A DNA stretch of 64,000 nt from Anthopleura xanthogrammica (Eukaryota > Cnidaria > Anthozoa > Actiniaria > Actiniidae), in NCBI GenBank assembly GCA_964019055.1, contig OZ025209.1:10510661-10574660 (forward strand). Direction: 5' to 3'. The notes under the pieces are model-generated. The model saw nothing but the letters and a program-made list of their open reading frames with translations. It was not told the DNA's origin and did not search any database. The stretch's first letter is position 1. Each line of letters opens with the position of its first letter. Both the position numbers and the translations under genes were made by a program. This document shows positions 12,170 to 22,366 of the stretch, piece after piece.

Positions 12170-13230
12170 GTCGTATATATAAAAATGATATACGTTGTAT
12201 TTGTGGTAGTCAATTATTCTAAAAGAAATCAGGGCACATTTGGAAAGAATAAACAAACGTACAAGGGACGCAACAAACGCACGAGAGAATGAATGATCGA
12301 CACAACGAACGAACGAAGGAGAAGAAGAAAAATCTCAGGCTATAGACCCATTCGAAAAACGGCCGCTTCTAATTTACGTATTTTCTAAATTTCATTCCTC
12401 AAGAGAAATAAAACATGCAATGGAAAGAAGATAGGTAAATAAGGATTCTGTGAAAATTCTGGGACAAAAAAGTAATTATTTTAGGTGTTATTGCAGTGCA
12501 AAGTGTGTAAATGACACCAAAGCGAGACTAGTCAGTATTTATCAGCAAAATCTGGTACTTATATCTGTAAATTCATTCCATAATAACTTAAAAGAAAAAA
12601 ATACCACTGCATTGAAGCTTTACCCGCTCACTCACTTTTGGATGCTCTTTCATGTAAGATTGATATACTGATAAAATATTTGATTGACAAAGTTTAAATA
12701 TAATAGAATAGTGAAGAATCGCCATTTTTAGAATCGGTGTATAAGTAAGGCTATAAATTACTCGAGGTTAGCCTCCGCTATTCTATCACGCATGCTCGCC
12801 TTTATTCCCAGTGGAATTTAGTATGGGATAAAATATCGATTACAGCGCGGCCTAAGCCAAGCTGGTACGACTTAGCTTAGGTTGACAGCAACGACCGCGC
12901 GAATTAACCGGGTGGGAGGGGGGTGGGTCGCTTCATCTTGTCACACCCCCGGGTTAACTGAGCAAGAACGCAAGGAGTTTCGATCCCACTCGCAACCAGA
13001 ATTTATAACCAGGGTATTGCATATCCCACGTGCAAATGTGTGTTAACATCTATTATTTGATGTTTATTACTTAAATTCCACCGTGCATATCATTGCGAGC
13101 ATTATGAATAGTTAAATTAACTTCGACGTTAGAACCGCTATTGTTCGAATTCGTTCTGTTGTGAAATTAGGCTTGTAAATGAATAGAAGGTTTAGTGTTC
13201 AATGAAGCACAAAAAATATGAACTGAACTC
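12170..13230. other. Intergenic, no gene seen
   Basis: AT-rich spacer after the astacin gene. It holds short A-rich runs (12240-12310) and an imperfect GC-rich hairpin around 12840-12895. No ORF here looks coding. Confidence 0.5.
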
Positions 13231-13778
13231 TTTAAAGTGCATATAAGGGTTCGCCAGTTTGTGTTTAATATGAAAGTTCTGACCCTAAAAATCACAAAAT
13301 CAATATTTTTTTTTGGATTCTGTTGCGATTTCATTATTCGGTCAAAGTTGGAAAAACGAAGTAAAAAGCCGAGCGACCATGGGAGCCTGGGACTAGTTAT
13401 TGGTGACGTCATTTACGGGACTCGTTCATTGAAAACACTTGAAATCTATATAGAAGATCACTAGCTTCCCTTCGATTTTCGATTTCCACTATTTTAGATA
13501 ACTTTTTTGTAAGACTACGCTCGATTCTACTAGGAAAAACCCTTGAACTCTTGATCAGCAAGTCCCGTGAATGACGTCACACGAGCTAGGTACCATTCTC
13601 CTCTAACTGCTCCGAAATATTTCTAAAGGGTGTCCAAAACACGCATTTTTACCAACTTAGACAGTCAAAAAAATAATGATATCGCAACAGAATCAAAAAA
13701 AATTATTGATTATGTGATTTTTAGGGTCAAAACTTTCATATTAAACACAAACTGGCGAACCCTTATATGCACTTTAAA
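13231..13778. mobile_element. 548-bp TIR element, non-autonomous
   Basis: Both ends read inward as TTTAAAGTGCATATAAGGG, and the inverted similarity continues for about 115 bp per arm (GTTCGCCAGTTTGTG, CCTAAAAATCACA). TTAA overlaps each end, which would suit a piggyBac-type target, but no transposase is present. Confidence 0.8.
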
Positions 13779-14580
13779 TGTGAAGATTTTAGGCAAGTTT
13801 CTGGCGTAGCGCGTGACACAATCGTAGAAGGGAGCTCCGGCACATGTGGTCTCATCGCCGATGACTCTCATACCCCAGATGTCAATGTTACGCTCAGTAA
13901 AAATGTCAACACGAGGTTAGGACATCCCTCCATCGACCATGGGCCTCATCGTGAGGAGCAAGAAGCCGGAGAGCGCTTAGATGTGTCTTGGATCCGAAGA
14001 CTATACGACCCCCCCCCCCCCCCCCCCCACCCCCAAGGCAGAACATCTACGTAGAAGACCCGGAAAATCTAGAGAACCGTCTGCGCGACTTTTGAGAATT
14101 GACAATAAATGTGAAAAGAAAAGGAAAAAAATACAGAAGAGCTGCGTAGTTTGTGAACAGGCGCAATCGATCGAAAACTGGGAGCAGTTCAAAGCTATGG
14201 ACAAACGTGCCTAGAATCTAGAAGCTAGAATGTAATGACCATTAAAGTATTAGATTAATTTTAATTAGTTTTTACGAAATGAGAAGAGTGAATTAGAGTA
14301 TTTCACACTCTATATTTCACTCACTGGTTACTGAGAAAGCAAAGGTAATTTTTCCAGAATTTGTATTAACCTTAGGAAGCTTCAAGTTCATTTTTGAAGA
14401 CCAACGAGTATTGATATCAGATCCACTTTACATGAAAAGGTTCTCCTGCTAGCAGAGGCTTCTTTTTTCCAGGGAGAGAGAATACCAGCGGAAAAAATGA
14501 AAACGAGACTCTGTCAGCAGGGAACTATAAGGTAACAACAGATCAGTAATATAGCTTGGACTTATTCACAGGGTGGAACA
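13779..14580. other. Intergenic, no gene seen
   Basis: Mixed sequence with a poly-C run at 14010-14028. Several frames are open for 60-95 codons but have no recognisable domain or splice context. Confidence 0.4.
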
Positions 14581-14582
14581 GG

Positions 14583-14725
14583 GGTTACGCGTGATGCGTG
14601 ATGCGATTTTTTTGGATCGTGATTCGTTAAATACAAAAAATTAAGTCCGTGATTCGTGATTTCAGTCCCCCCAGCCCGTGATGCGTGATCTGCTTATTTC
14701 GAAGTCCGTGATTCGTGAAAATTCA
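14583..14725. repeat. Degenerate GTGATKCGTGA repeats
   Basis: The words GTGATGCGTGAT and GTGATTCGTGA recur at irregular spacing (about 14593, 14617, 14650, 14677, 14706). They look like decayed tandem copies. Confidence 0.5.
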
Positions 14726-14953
14726 TATTACACCCTGAATTCTTGTATATCACCCTGAATCCCCCCCTTTGCCACCCTGTATTTAGAGTTTTAAAAACTG
14801 TTATGGCACGGAAATATTTAATTCTCTCGTGGACTGGAAGCCATCCAAGTCTGAGAAATAAAAGTAGTGAGGGACCTTGCTATCACAGTCCAAGATCAAC
14901 CTTGCAGCCTTTATCTGCAGTCGATGAAGATTATTCAACAAATGAGTTCTGAT

Positions 14954-15337
14954 CAAGGGAGCACGTTAAAATTTTGTTCGTGTTATTCGTTTGTTTACCT
15001 AACGCGCGAATAGTCTACAATGTGACAGGCTTTCCTTATAGTATTTGGTTACGTAGCGCGCGCTGCGAGAAGAATGAGAGAGGCGTTCCTCGTCGACTCG
15101 TTCGAGCCGACGCGAAATTTGATTTTCGCGAAAATCGACGACGAATGTTTTGCGAGAAGCGACGTTGGAGCGACGAGTATCATATAATACTTGTCATCCC
15201 ACAAGTTACACGCTCGGATCGCGATCGTAGACCTTTCGGCTTTTGTTCGGCCGCATGATGATTCCTCGCGCTTCTTAACCAGATACGAGGAACGCCTGTC
15301 ACATTATAGCACAAATTTTTTTTTAACGTGCTCCCTT
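14954..15337. mobile_element. hAT-like TIR element with 8-bp target duplication
   Basis: Begins CAAGGGAGCACGTTAAAA and ends with the matching reverse complement. It is flanked by direct GTTCTGAT copies at 14946-14953 and 15338-15345. The LINE reading frame resumes across it once the element and one duplicate are discounted. Eight-base duplications are typical of the hAT superfamily. It has no transposase. Confidence 0.8.
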
Positions 15338-15654
15338 GTTCTGATTTGATGTGTTCCCCCAACCACACAGCAGTAGTCCATCAGGGAGAGGATTAAGCAC
15401 TGGTAGAAAGCAATACGAGCGTCAAGTGTCAAGTGGTGTCGTATACTAATTCTTTGAGATATCCGGCGTTCTACACTAATCATATCAATGTGCGTAGACC
15501 AGCTCAGAGTTTGATCAAGATGAACACCAAGCAATTTCTCATTAGGCAGGGCCGTAGCAGGGGGAGGGGGCGGGCCCCCAATAATTTTGGTGTACTGTAT
15601 ATTGAACATTGAAAACTTTAGGTCTGTTTAATACTAATACCAGGGAGTCGTTCG

Positions 15655-16700
15655 TATTCTATGTCGAGAAAAGAAGAAGGCCTCAAATAGAAATATATAA
15701 AGCTCACGGAATGTGCTTGAAATTTCTCAACAAGAATAGAGTAGTTTAATAAGTTTGAATTGGGTTGTTTTGCCGAATTATTTCGAAAAATTCCGACTGC
15801 CAGGTGTTTACTCCATTTAAAACGGGGTCTGGAAGTGGGAGTGCGCATCACGATTCATGCACTATTTTTCCCTGAAATCCCGCGTCCCGCAATATTTTGC
15901 CATAACTGACAGTCCCTTAATTCATATTCAAAGGTGTTTAAATTTTTTATTTTTTTATTTTATTGATAATTTTTTTAACGTTTTTCCCGACAATCACAAA
16001 GCAAAATTCCACATCCCGGACATTCCCTAGTCACGCGCGATGCAAAATTCCGAATAACGTAAGATTTTCCCCCTACGTTTCCGGATCCCGCGTTATATTT
16101 TATCCGTTTCCCGGATTCCGCAAATACCCTACCAGAAAACCTGATAGATTGGATGAACGCATAAGAACAAATTATAATAATCTAGAACGCTTACTGTCAA
16201 TACTGAAGTCTTAAATTGATACCGTTCCTAACAGGGCCGTAGTATGGCCAAAAATATTGCGGGGGGGGGGGGGGGGGGGGGGGTTCCTACGATGTCAAAA
16301 GTATCAGTTCGGGGTTACAGGGGCGTAGCCAGGATTTTGGCATAGGGTCATGGGGGGAGGGGGGAAGGGAGCCAAAAACCTAAAAAAAAAAAAAAAACGG
16401 CTAACCAAGAAAAAAAAAACGCCAACCTTAAAGATCGGCCAACCTACCAAAAAAAAAGTCCGGCACGATTGAGTAGGGGGGTTATATTCTAAACCGCCCT
16501 ATGTATTAGTCCTCGTGGCAGGCTAGATAATTTTCATCGAGGACTTCCGGGAACGGTACTATATGGACTAAAAGCCCGGCAGTCGGAATCTTTGCGAATT
16601 AGTCGGCAAAACAACCCAATTCAATGCCATTAAACTACGCTATCCTTGTTGAGAAATAGCAAGCGCTTTCCGTAAGCTTTATAGATTTCCTTTTTTGAAT
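15655..16700. mobile_element. Long inverted-repeat element inserted in the LINE
   Basis: Arms of about 140 bp (15655-15815 and 16563-16700) are inverted copies sharing TTTCTCAACAAG, TTGAATTGGGTTGTTTTGCCGA and ATTCCGACTGCC. The interior contains poly-G (16261-16283), A runs and two GGGC(C/G)GTAG words that resemble hAT-type ends. No coding region is seen. Confidence 0.6.
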
Positions 16701-17235
16701 TCTTTTCTCTGCATAGAGTTTAAAGACGATAGTTATGCCATCCATGTTGAGGGTGATAGATCTTACCATGTTGCTTGTATCTGGATGTAAGATGGAGAAC
16801 CTCGGTCTTGTCAGGGTTACGCATAAGGCCATTATTTGTAGTACACCAGATGACGAGATCTTTAACATGCGCAACGCGATTTATATATAGTTAAGCATTG
16901 TACATGTGGGATGATCTTGCTTGGAGTCAATGAAAATATAGAGCTGTGTATCGTGGGCATATATCATGCATCTAAGACCATGAGCAGTGACTACTGACAT
17001 CTTCCAAGGTAGCAATAAATAGCGAAAACAGAAGAGGGTCTATATAGGACGGAGCCCCGAGGAACCCCATAAACCAGTGATCTGTCAGGTGATATGACAT
17101 CACCAATTTTCACTGACAAGGGAGAAATAGCTAAAACATTAGGGAGGGGGGGGGGGGAATATAGGGCATGCAAAATAGGAAAAATTTAAAAATGTTACTC
17201 TACGCTCCACAAACTTCATCAATTACTATACATAT

Positions 17236-17420
<185 letters not shown>

Positions 17421-17429
17421 TTCGTTTTT

Positions 17430-19100
17430 TATCCTTCCTTCCTTTCTATTTCTTCCTTTCTTCGTTCTTTCATCTTTCCGCATATTTATCCTTATCTTAT
17501 AAGGCCACAAATCATTTGCCATTCGTTTATTAGCTAGCTCTTTTATATTTTATTTCCATACGACAGACTACTGTTAAATAACTTAAACATTTTCCCAATC
17601 TTTGTTCATTTCAATAACAGTTCCATGCCATTTCCATAATAATTTTACAACTGTTCCTAAACGATGTCAATTTTTTTCACAATTTCCGATTTCTCTTTCC
17701 TTGTGTCAATCCATCTGAGACTTCGCTGGCTATCTCGCGGATTGACTTGGTGGTTGCTATCACTATAAAAGTGCGGTAAGTGCATTTCGAAAAAATAATC
17801 TCTTCGGTAGTTCTTAATTTCATCGGTAAAACAAAAGGAATTTTTAAAATAAGTTTTGAATTTCGTTGTTGTTGTATCTCCATCTTCCCGTTAGAGTCTA
17901 AAGTCGGTATGTTATTTCAGTTTTCCTTAATATCTCGAGAAAACATCTGCACGCTAGACTGTTATTAGTACTATAGAAACGGATGGCAATACGTACCGAT
18001 CGATCAGTCTAAATGAAAGAAAGCAATACAAAAAGATCTGAGATCAGATCAAGACAGATACTTTACATTATATTTTTAAATTACTTCTTGATGCAGTTCA
18101 TTTATGATGAAATTAAAGAAGATATATCTAAGATAACTAACAACTTAGTTTTTTAAGGGCACCCACCGCCTTTATTTTTAGCTAAGCTTGATACCCTTAA
18201 AAATAAAATTATAGTATGAAATGAAATTAACTGAATTTCACTCTTTCAAATCAAGCGTTCTGGAAGGAAATACTGTCTAGCAACTATAAAAAGCGAAAAG
18301 ACGTGGTTAATAAATCTTGTTATTTTTGAATGGAATCAGTTTTCATGCTCTTGGAAGTTTTACAAGTGACTTGTACGTAAGAGTTCTTTTTTGGGGTCGT
18401 CATTCAGACGCACAGTCTAAAATCTTCACAGCTAGACGTAATAGAAAGTCCCACTAGCTTCTTCTTTTCTGCTTTTTTTGCCAGATGGATGATTAATAGT
18501 CGGAATGCATGCTGAAAATACAGGAAGGCATGTCTAAGCATGCGATGAAGTATAGTCAATGATCAATAGGCCTTTTTTATGTTTTTTGGGGGGTTTTGAG
18601 TACACAGATCTAGAGATCTGTCATCACACTTCAATCCCTGTCACTGTGCAGACGTTTATAATAGTCACTCGATTGCCCAAAGGGAGTTATTGCAAAAACA
18701 CACTATTGCTGATTTGGAAAATATTGTCAGAGAACTGTCGTATTTTCTGAACACTTGTGCTTTCTTCCTGTGCAACGGGTTTTAGTGAGGCAGCCTTCAT
18801 AGAGAAGCTCTAGTCGTTGAAAAGCATATCGCTTTCGTTTCCTGCACAGAACTAAGAACGGAAGACAAGCATCAACGCATCCTATCGCATTTTTATCGCT
18901 AAAACTCTTCTACTTTGATTAATTTAGATTATTCAAGACTGACACTTCTACGAATTACTTTTGTGGAGTTTTTCAACAAATCAACTTCAAGAGGAAAGGA
19001 AATTGAAAATTATTAAAAATCAAAGAAGAGGATTTTGAAGAGTTGGACAAAGAACAAGAACTCCAATAGGCTATGACCGGTGCGCCGGGTGCGCTGACCT
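17430..19100. other. Intergenic, 5' flank of the GPCR
   Basis: AT-rich DNA without convincing coding frames or repeats. The last 100 bases hold the putative core promoter of the receptor gene. Confidence 0.4.
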
Positions 19101-19108
19101 TCGTTCGC

Positions 19109-19115
19109 TATATAA
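19109..19115 (+). promoter_or_regulatory. TATA-like box of the GPCR
   Basis: TATATAA sits 130 bases before the chosen ATG, which would leave a short unspliced leader of about 100 bases. Confidence 0.45.
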
Positions 19116-19161
19116 TACTCAAATTTCTAAGTCGCCAGTTCTGACTCATACCACTTCGCAG

Positions 19162-19167
19162 ATGTGA
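19162..19167 (+). promoter_or_regulatory. Minimal upstream ORF (start-stop) in the GPCR leader
   Basis: ATGTGA is a start codon directly followed by a stop, 77 bases before the main ATG. Such start-stop elements can stall or divert scanning ribosomes. The effect here is inferred. Confidence 0.4.
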
Positions 19168-19244
19168 ACAAAACAGTTACCCGAGCATCAATATACTTTC
19201 TACAGGCTTTGTTTTCGTCGCACCTTTTGCTCTCATCTCAACAA

Positions 19245-20393
19245 ATGACAATGTCGAACCAGTCTGTTAATTCTTCAGCGGTTCATGTCGAGGAACCGCA
19301 GGAACTCAAGGTTTTTCGTTTAATTATCTTCAGCCTGGTCATCGCGGCATCACTTCTGGGCAACGCTGTTGTTCTCAAAGCTGTATTCGAGTTAACTCGC
19401 AAATCACTAACACACTACCTTGTGGCCAATCTAGCTGCAGCTGAAATCATCGTGTCGATCTTGAATCCTTTTGTCGTGGCCTACACTGAGTTCATGTATT
19501 GGCCGTTTGGCTCATTCCTTTGCCGTCTGATTAGCCCAATACAGACATTCTCAATAGTCGTTATCACAAATACCTTAGCAGCTATTGCCTTACACAGATA
19601 CAGGGTATTTTCTACTCATCATACGCGACGAAAATTGAACTCTAAAGAGATTGGACTATTACTACTTTTGATATGGGTGATCGCTCTGGCTATCGTCTTC
19701 CCATCTTTTCTTTACCAACAACTCAGCCCAGCAAATCAACAGCGCTTCCCGGGAAAATTTTGGTGCGTAGAAATTTTCCCTGACGGTCCAGAATTTCCCA
19801 GTCCAATGATGAAGAGGTTCTACATGGCAAGGTTTGTTCTGAACTACGTCATTCCAATCATCATCATGTCTGTGTCTTATGGATTCGTAAGTGTAAAACT
19901 AAGACATCACAGAAATCGCTCAATAAGGGATGTTGAGATTACAAAGAATACCAGCGAGCAAGATAACGACCCTACAACACAGCAACAGAATGTATCTTCA
20001 CTTCAGCCGCCACAACAAAATGGCGCCGAAAGCATCGAAATGGCCCCAAAGCCAGAAAATCAGGATTCAGCCCGCGGTCGTCCGGCTTACAGGGTGAACG
20101 ATAGGATGAATCGACGAAAGGACTTTGTGAAACTTGAGCGTGACCTTCTGAAAATGTTCTATGTGATTATCCTCGTGTTTCTTGTGTGTTATTTTCCCTA
20201 CCAAGTTTTCTTTCTTCTGGAATATTTTGGGGTCATTCATTGGAATACTTGGAAATACTTCACTATCATTCGCACCTACGCTTTTCTGATTCCCTGTTTT
20301 TCGTCTGCGCTTCACCCTCTCTGCTATGGAACAATGAGTAAATTCTTCGCGCGAGCCTTCTCTCGCCTTGTGTTGTGCAAAAACAGAGACTGA
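19245..20393 (+). CDS. Rhodopsin-family G protein-coupled receptor, neuropeptide-receptor-like
   Basis: Single-exon gene of 382 residues. Seven hydrophobic segments are clear: about residues 25-48, 57-80, 94-116, 137-158, 206-230, then two more after a long polar third loop with a Q/N/P-rich stretch. Family marks are GN in TM1 (Asn40), Cys93 and Cys174 for the conserved disulfide, and basic residues at the TM6 entry. Several core motifs are altered: LAAAE for LAxAD in TM2, HRY for DRY after TM3, CYFPYQ for CWxP in TM6 and HPLCY for NPxxY in TM7. Two N-glycosylation sequons lie in the short N-terminus. I chose this ATG because an earlier in-frame GTG and the upstream ATGTGA cannot start it. 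Lack of introns is common in expanded cnidarian receptor families. The ligand cannot be told. Confidence 0.9.
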   Translation: MTMSNQSVNSSAVHVEEPQELKVFRLIIFSLVIAASLLGNAVVLKAVFELTRKSLTHYLVANLAAAEIIVSILNPFVVAYTEFMYWPFGSFLCRLISPIQTFSIVVITNTLAAIALHRYRVFSTHHTRRKLNSKEIGLLLLLIWVIALAIVFPSFLYQQLSPANQQRFPGKFWCVEIFPDGPEFPSPMMKRFYMARFVLNYVIPIIIMSVSYGFVSVKLRHHRNRSIRDVEITKNTSEQDNDPTTQQQNVSSLQPPQQNGAESIEMAPKPENQDSARGRPAYRVNDRMNRRKDFVKLERDLLKMFYVIILVFLVCYFPYQVFFLLEYFGVIHWNTWKYFTIIRTYAFLIPCFSSALHPLCYGTMSKFFARAFSRLVLCKNRD

Positions 20394-20590
20394 ACTCCGG
20401 CATGACCTTATAAAGTATCTCGTAAACAAATCCTAAGTACCCTTGAGGATCTCATCGTTGTATAATATTATTATATCATTGTCATTGACACGGGTATATA
20501 TCATCTATGGCATGCGCAATTGATCAAGATTTAGATGAACTTAATTTTAATCAGACATTAGAACACATATGATTATTATGATGAAATTTT

Positions 20591-20703
20591 ATAGCCTTCG
20601 TTCCAGCGTGATAACAGCCAATATCGGGGTCAATATCTGTGACATCCTAATCTTGAGATAATGCAGTTAAAAAGTAAATTGATACGAACCAATGAAGGCT
20701 GTA
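20591..20703. repeat. Weak inverted repeat
   Basis: ATAGCCTTCGTTCCAGCGTG at the left is matched imperfectly by the reverse complement of ACGAACCAATGAAGGCTGTA at the right. Possibly an old MITE. Confidence 0.35.
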
Positions 20704-21227
20704 AAACCCTAGGGGTTCTCTCATGTGAGGAAGCTTAAAAATTATGTAACAACGATAATCCACACCGCGGGGTATGCGCATATTTCTACGCACGAGCTTC
20801 TCTGCTAAAAAGTCACATGTCATGCAGCGTGAAGAATTCTGCCTGGTTTTTTTAATGCCGGAATGTAAGTTACATTAAAGTTTGTTTTTTTTTTTGGTGG
20901 CCAGGCTCGTGTATAAAAATATGTAGATTCAGGTCACGTGGCATTCGATTAATTATGATTCCTTTCTTTCGCTCAAAAAATCTATAATAAACATGGTTAA
21001 TTGTTAAGAAGAAGATTACTACTGGCTCGAGAGAATGACATGCATGCATGCGACAATAATACGCCTTTTTGGACTGGGTTCAAATATATTGATTCCTTTT
21101 TTTTCTTTCAAAGTTTTATTCAGACTCATAAATTCTCTAGTTTGTCCCAAGAGCAAAGATTCTGTTGATTGTAGATTACTTGATGGCTTCGTGAATTGAG
21201 CCCTGGAATCGCTTTGCATGATGGGTC

Positions 21228-21261
<34 letters not shown>

Positions 21262-21978
21262 TCTATTGAGAATTTTAGTAAGCAAATAATATTAATAGCC
21301 CTTTTGAATTTGGAAACTTCAGACCATTTAGTCAGTTGAATAATATTACCGAGACAGCCAATCGTGACTAACTAATCAGTCTAAAAAGGAAACTGAAATT
21401 ACATTTGGTACAGATGCTGTCTGGCCAGAAGATGCCATCAAACTGAAATAGAAATTTTAAATGTACAGGTTTCTGAATGGATCCAATAAACTATCTTGCC
21501 ATTCAGAAGACGTCATCTTCAAGCTTTTTCCACTTACCACGTATGATTAGAGCCTGATTAAAAATACAACTCAAACGACATTTTCAACTCAAACTGAAAG
21601 AAAATCAACAGTTCTCAAGGGAATGACAAGCGGTCTGAAATGGTAAAATATTATGTTCAACCGGCTAGACTGAAAAGTTGTACCAAGGGAGGACTGATGA
21701 ACTAGTTCATATCCTCTTGGTTGCACAATAAGGTCAATCAAGATGTAAAACTTAGTAAAATGAGTTATTGTTCAACATATTACTATAAATAATTATGCAA
21801 AAAGAATTTTCAGTAGTTATTAAAAAGAATATTATCAGCCGATTTCTGAAGTCTGTTTCAGTTATATTCATGAAGATGCTCAAGATCAGTCCAATGAATA
21901 TGGACTTGGGTTTCCTGTGGACTCCCTTTTCTTTTTGTGGGCTACCTGTGTGTCGAGAAGAAACTTGCTCTGCGGATT

Positions 21979-22108
21979 AGGTCCCGTTCATTTTTTTATC
22001 GGGGGGGGGGGGGGGGGGAGGGGGAACTATTCTGTATGGGCTCCTATGGGAATTCCACCGCCCCCCCCCCCCCCCTCCCTCTCCTCGATAAAAATTAAAC
22101 GGTCCCTT
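21979..22108. mobile_element. MITE with poly-G/poly-C core
   Basis: AGGTCCCGTTCATTTTTTTATCG at the left is mirrored by CGATAAAAATTAAACGGTCCCT at the right. Just inside lie a G run (22002-22018) and a C run (22062-22075), so the whole unit can form one hairpin. Confidence 0.65.
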
Positions 22109-22351
22109 CCAGGTTGCTTGCATGTGAAAGTAGTTCTATGAAGATTTTTTTATTTTTTATTTTTTTATGACAGGACCGCATTTGTTGTCCAAAGTTCTAA
22201 TTTATTCAGGTGGAGGTTAAATCATTGAGTAGGTTTTTTGCTTTATTTTAGCGGTGTTTTTGAGTAGTTGGACCCGGATATACGTCACAACTTTACAGCT
22301 CTATATATAAATTTTTTTTCTGCCTGCAATGCATTGTGGATTAATATCCCA

Positions 22352-22366
22352 AATCCAAGATGGCGG
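22352..22366 (+). promoter_or_regulatory. YY1-type motif overlapping the NIPSNAP start codon
   Basis: CCAAGATGGCGGC contains the classic YY1 core AAGATGGCGGC, with its ATG being the NIPSNAP initiation codon. This arrangement is known in animal housekeeping and mitochondrial genes. Confidence 0.6.

Larger units (their letters stand above)
14740..17110 (-). mobile_element. Decayed LINE with two nested insertions
   Basis: Minus-strand reverse transcriptase pieces in order: VYGVPRGSVL (about 17070), MIYAHDTQLYIF (about 16960, a degraded YADD motif), VIWCTTNNGLM (about 16850), LLGVHLDQTLSWSTHID (about 15510), LILSLMDYCCVV (about 15370) and LGWLPVHERIKY (about 14840). Two other elements (14954-15337 and about 15655-16700) interrupt the series. 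This is a pseudogene of a CR1/L2-like non-LTR element. Confidence 0.75.
20394..22340. other. Intergenic between GPCR and NIPSNAP
   Basis: No gene seen. It contains a possible inverted repeat (20591-20703), a T run near 20885, an A run (21229-21253) and a MITE (21979-22108). Confidence 0.5.

Noticed and set aside
20067..20429. 120-codon minus ORF over the GPCR 3' end
   Set aside because: Shadow of the receptor coding sequence.
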